Origin: Aselliscus stoliczkanus | Lineage: Eukaryota; Chordata; Mammalia; Chiroptera; Hipposideridae | Assembly: GCA_033961575.1 (NCBI GenBank) | Contig: CM066738.1 | Location: 104,371,478-104,435,477, forward strand | Length of the DNA stretch: 64,000 nt | Direction of reading: 5' to 3' | Shown: positions 59,620 through 64,000 of the stretch, in pieces | Layout of the letters: each line of letters opens with the position of its first letter | How positions within the stretch are numbered: position 1 is the stretch's first letter | Notes under the pieces: generated by a model | Told to the model about the DNA's origin: nothing | Seen by the model: the letters and a program-made list of their open reading frames with translations, nothing else | Database searches by the model: none | Program-made: the position numbers and the translations under genes

Positions 59620-60130
59620 AAGACTTCAATCAAGACACAGAAATTTGTGCAGCATGAAGAGCAGTTTATTAGCAAAAGAAAGTACACTCTGCGAGATGGA
59701 GCAGGCTGACCCAAGAGGGAGGCAGCCTCGTCTTACATTGTGTGAAGGCTTTTATTTCTATGGGTAGACTTGCCGCCCCCCTCCCTTCTCTTCTCTCTCT
59801 TTCTCCCCCAGCAGTGTCTAGTCCGCTAATATTTAGCAATGCAAATGCATTTCTTTGATTTAGGGGCATGGGTAAACACATCACTTAGGGGTGTATATAA
59901 ACCTGGAATCCTGTTGGGCTAGTAAGGTATTGGTGGTTCTGACAAACAGGATGTGTCCCTTCTTCTCTGACTTCTAAGAACACATCTCTTTGATTCAGAG
60001 GTATGCCTAAGCCTGGAGTCCTGCTGGGCAGCTGCCAAGGGCCTTGGTCCAAGTAGGAGCTGCAGCAAGGGGCTCTCCAACCTGGGCCAAATTTTTCCTT
60101 CTCTTGCTCATTTCTATCTCTCTACCTACC
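59620..60130 (-). mobile_element. LTR-like element
   Basis: Inverted polyadenylation-like region AGCAGTTTATTAGCAAAAG near the left end, a pyrimidine-rich middle, and two diverged internal repeats (GATTTAGGGGCATGGGTAA and GATTCAGAGGTATGCCTAA). No viral coding sequence. Boundaries uncertain. Confidence 0.4.
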
Positions 60131-60784
60131 CTAACAATTCCTTTCCAATAGTCTCAGAAAAAGCCTATGTAGCTGATGGACAGTGACTCAGTCATATACC
60201 TTGGTCTACATTCATCAATATTGATGAGCATGAAGGCTCTGTTCTGATGGGTCAGACATAAGTCCCATGCCCACCATAGCACTGAAGATGGAGTCAAAAC
60301 GGAGATGTGGTTTTCCATGGAAAAATCAGAGGATTATACAGATGAGTGTCACCCATCACTCTGCTGTGTAGACTGGGCAAATTGGACAGCCGTATCAAGA
60401 AAAGTGGGAGCTACTAGGAAATAGGATTGAGTCCTTTCCAGCCTTTCTCTGACAATCTTATGCCTTCCTCACTCCGAAGAATTAGAGAGGAGCCTACTTT
60501 TTCCATTCTGTGTCACTGCAGCACAGAGTAGAGGGGGGAAGAGAGAAGAAAGATAACTTTACAAATGTACAAAAATGGAAACGCCAAACACAAATAACCA
60601 AAACTAAGTGTATCAGTGGGGAGGAAAAAGAAGTTGAAATCCAGCCCTAGAGGCCAGTCCCTCTGGCCACAATGGTGCCTATTTGCACTGTCCCAGACTG
60701 GGAGTGAGGAAGGCTTTGAAAAGTGCTCCCCACACTCAGCACAGCTGTCTGCCCCAGGGCCCCGTGTCCTGGGGAAGCAGTTTT

Positions 60785-61216
60785 TTTTTATTTTTTTTAA
60801 AGATTTTTTTTTTATTGGGGAATTGGTGGAGGGGAACAGCATTGGGGAATCGGGGAAGGGGATCAGACAAGTTGCTGTCTTTTTGTTCTTCAGTTTAGTT
60901 GCGGAGGATGTTGCTTCACTGTTGGTATCGTCATTGCGCTCTTCCCGGATGAGGCAGATCGGTCGCTGGCCTCTGGATGTCGCTCACCGCGGCTATTGGC
61001 AGCTCACGCTGGCTGCGGGCCACTCACTGCAGCCTATGGCAGCCCACTGCAGCAGGGGCTGCAGCCTACACTGTTGCCGGGGCTCGCACAGCCCAGCTCC
61101 AGGTGGAGCTGTTGTTAGCTGTAGAGGGCGGTGTCACTGGCCCTCATGTGGGATCCGAACCGGGGCCGCTGGCATCCCAAAACCAGCGCTTAACCAATGC
61201 GCCACTCGGCCGGCCC
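60785..61216 (-). mobile_element. Long tRNA-derived SINE, 7-base-deletion subfamily
   Basis: Full-length long SINE sharing the same 7-base deletion and many single-base states with the copy at 52616. The flanks share GGGAAGCAGTTTT / GGGAATCAGTTTT. Confidence 0.9.
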
Positions 61217-61639
61217 AGGGAATCAGTTTTGACAGGTTTCTCGCCCTCCTCACGAACAGGAGCGTGGCTGCGATGCTGGAGGAGGGCCCCATCACTGCGG
61301 TTGTGGGCCCCTGTGAAACCACCTGGGTGGCAGCATTTTATCTGGTGTTCATTAGAAACTGAGATGTATTCATGAGCAGGCATCTTTCACGTGCAGGTCA
61401 GCGGTGACAGCAGATGGACCCCACAGAAATGAAGATTTCGTTTTCATGTGACTTGTCTTTAGTGACTAAGTATGAAGGGAACACCAGAGAAAGAGTGTGT
61501 GGGGAGAGTGAGGCTGTGTTTCTCTCTCTCCTCACCCCTCCCGCAGGCTGGAGGACATGCTGAGTGTCAGGGGCGGCCTCACCTGCTGATTTCTGTCCTC
61601 AGAGGCATCAAGGCTGGGGACTCTGGGGACCGCAGGGAA

Positions 61640-61780
61640 GAGCACAGGCCTGGGGAACTGCCAATGCTGACTTACTCTATGATCCTGAATAAATTCTGTG
61701 TCCCCTCGGGGTCTGTGTCAGTATATATATGTATGTATGATTTGACTAAGTGATTACTGAAGTGCCTTCCAGCTCTGAAG
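61640..61780 (+). repeat. MIR-like SINE fragment
   Basis: CTGACTTACTCTATGATCCT, GTGATTACTGAAGTGCCTTC and CAGCTCTGAAGTCTTA follow the MIR core-to-tail order. Confidence 0.55.
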
Positions 61781-62827
61781 TCTTATGAGTCCTTGAGCTG
61801 GATCTTGTCGTCTGGTCATCATTGTCACCACTGTCATGTCTGGGCATTGTACTCAACCTTTACACTCATGATTTTATCCTTACTCAGCCTTTCCAGGTCT
61901 TTGTGATACTCATCACTTCCCAGGTTATGATATTCTATCTCAGAGAAGTTACATGACTTGCTCTATATTATTTAGCTATGAAGAGACAGAGCCAGGAAAT
62001 AGAGCCAAGATCCCTTTGATTCCAAAAACTTAGAGGAAGGCAACTTTTCTGCCAATGATGGATTTATTTTCTAATCTGTGCATTAATTTATGACAAGCTT
62101 TCAATCAAATTTATCTAAAAATCAAATACAGATTATTATATTATTGAACCAGGAACAATTGGCTCCTTTAACAATACCTATTAGTTTACCCATAAAAGGA
62201 GACTAATGATACTATTCATATCATGATTTGATAAGTTAAATTAGATGAAGTAAGAAGTGTGTGGAAACTAGCTAATACATTTTTGGCACTAAACAATTTT
62301 TACAGTTCTTTTCTCCTCTTGTGATCCAACAAGGGTAACATCCTACAAAAGAAGCCATCACTTCAGTATTGCTGCACTGAGCATTTCTGATCATCTTTTA
62401 TTAGGATTAGTGAATCCTAATAAAAACTTAAGACTAGTAACAAGTTCAGCCTGAAATCAAATATGGCCTAAACATGGCTCTCTAATCAACGGCAAAGAAC
62501 CTTCTGAGAGATTATATTTATTCACTGAAAGTCCTAAGGGCACTGCTAGAATGTGTGGGAGGAAGCCAGAGATGTGAGCTCAATAAAAGAAACAACTTTC
62601 CAATATAAGCTGCTCAACGACTGAACCAACAGCCTCAGAAGACAGTGAGCCTTTTATCATCCTAAATCTTCAGGTGATACAGGCTGATTCTGGAGGCTTT
62701 TAATAACCCTCTTGGTGCTACGACTCTTTGCTTCAGAGATCTTATGAATCTGCTAAGATTTAACAGAAGTTATGGAGGAGTCAAACACCTTCGGATGCAT
62801 TTTGTATTTATTTTCTCATTCGTTTAG

Positions 62828-62866
62828 TTGTGTGTGTGTGTGTGTGCGTGTGTGTGTGTGTGCGCG
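62828..62866. repeat. (TG)n microsatellite
   Basis: About 17 TG units with two GC-containing interruptions. Confidence 0.85.
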
Positions 62867-64000
62867 CACATGTTTGTATGTGCATGTCGGGGCCTGGCCT
62901 AAGCACCAGAGATCAGAGATGAGTAAGATATATCCCTTCCCCATGATGAGCTAATAGTCTAACAAGGGAGAGACACATGCAAATAGAAAACGCAATGCAA
63001 TTTGACTGATGTGATATGAGGAGACGGTAACATTATAATGGGATGCACAAGTGGAGGGAATCAGTGCTTTCTCTTTGGGGTTTAATAACTTATTTTCTTT
63101 GTTAGTTGGGCCTAACCTTTGGTTTTGAACATTCTAATTCAGTCCCTAACTTTTCCTAAACTAGCAGATTACAGTCAAGGAGAAAACACTGTTTACCATC
63201 ACCCAAATGGTAACTGCCACCCGCCCTGGTGCATCTCCATGGAGATGTGATTTGAGATTTGGCAGTGTAGGGGGTGGTTGGATTGATGACAAAGGGCGAG
63301 CTGGGCCTGGGACAGGGGACCAATGCAGAAGAGAGAACCAAACATCGGTAAACAGCAGTAGCTCACTGGTCTGTGTATGCCCTTGGGTTGATTAGTTTCC
63401 ATGAATAGAATCAAAGCATGTATTGGCTGTGAAATGACACAACTTTGAGAATGCAAAGAGCAATTCTTAAATCACTACTCTCAATGTAACACATTAAAAA
63501 AAAAATCTAGAATGAGCTACCATCACATAGCCTGAGAATGTTGCGCAAATATTAGAGATATAGTTCCTATCCACAGAACACCTCTCCTCACCTCTAGGGG
63601 CTCTGTGTCTCATTTCCCCTAAGACTTACAGAGGTGTAGTGACTTGGTGAAATTACTCAACCTTTAGGAATTAGAACCCAGAGGTCCTGTTGTGTTGTTT
63701 TTTTTTATCGCATTCAGATAAATTGATCCTATTCTATTTCTTTAATGTAAGAAGGATGCACTTCCAGGTGTACTGAGAGAAAAATGTTCTAATGTAGCTG
63801 CCACTGGAGTCACCAATCGTTGTTAGAAGGGGTGGTGGAACTTTGGACTTTACACTAATTTTCATATCCTACAAACCATGGGACATAGACTAGATTAATA
63901 ACTCTAGCATAAAAGAAATATGACAATTGGGGCTGTGTTTTACAAAAGCCATGCCAAAACAAAGTAAAACCATTGAATTTTGTAGTCACCAGATTTTACC

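Larger units (their letters stand above)
53072..60780. other. Gene-free region
   Basis: Contains a MITE-like piece (about 53580-53735), an L2-like piece (about 53790-54330), an unassigned GC-rich patch (about 56.85-57.13 kb), unassigned sequence around 57.4-58.1 kb and an LTR-like element (about 59620-60130). Open frames in these parts show no recognisable domains. Confidence 0.5.
61217..64000. other. Gene-free right end
   Basis: Contains MIR/MIR3-like pieces (about 61640-61780 sense, about 61850-62030 antisense), (TG)n at 62828-62866 and an L2/MIR3-like piece (about 62880-63015). The rest is unassigned. No gene is seen. Confidence 0.55.

Noticed and set aside
60616..61362. 248-codon open frame
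   Set aside because: Most of it runs through the long SINE at 60785-61216; similar frames appear in the SINE at 52616. It is repeat-derived.

Overview
This window looks like nuclear DNA from a placental mammal, most likely a bat. It carries two complete multi-exon clade B serpin genes with GT/AG introns, in a background of mammalian L1, L2, MIR, hAT-Charlie and LTR repeats. The bat call rests on many tRNA-derived SINEs. These begin GGGCCGGCCGAGTGGCGCA, and the long form ends in ...CCCCAATAAAATCTT, resembling the Ves/Meg-type SINEs of Chiroptera as I remember them. Species cannot be fixed from the window.

Layout: (1) 1-3123 is non-coding upstream sequence with MIR/L2-like fragments and one short SINE. 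(2) 3124-15.45 kb is SERPINB10 (bomapin) on the + strand: seven coding exons, 397 codons, intact, including the extra C-D loop exon. (3) 15.45-28.1 kb is the intergenic or 5' region of SERPINB8. It holds a SINE cluster, a 3 kb 5'-truncated L1 with a SINE nested in it, an LTR-like element, a strong CpG-rich island at about 21.95-22.70 kb (probable promoter), and further LTR-like, L2 and MaLR-like repeats. (4) 28.11-37.36 kb is SERPINB8 on the + strand: six coding exons, 374 codons, intact, with a conserved Arg-X-X-Arg furin-type reactive site. (5) 37.4-64 kb is a gene-poor repeat landscape: old antisense L1, a twin-primed (5'-inverted) L1, L2 and hAT pieces, two long SINEs of one subfamily, and a 150 bp polypyrimidine tract. 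I found no convincing coding gene there.

Both genes belong to the ovalbumin-serpin cluster (human 18q21.3, order B2-B10-HMSD-B8). Both encode intracellular proteinase inhibitors without a signal peptide. SERPINB10 is known as a haematopoietic nuclear/cytoplasmic inhibitor of trypsin-like proteases; SERPINB8 inhibits furin-like and trypsin-like proteases and supports epithelial integrity.

The most interesting biology is in SERPINB10. Compared with the human protein as I remember it, this copy has lost Cys68 (Phe here), has gained a second C-terminal Cys (395-396), has a weakened C-D loop nuclear-localisation motif (first Lys is Asn), and has P1-P1' Arg-Ser instead of Arg-Ile. I see no evidence for a wholly new type of system. 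All family comparisons are from memory, without database searches.
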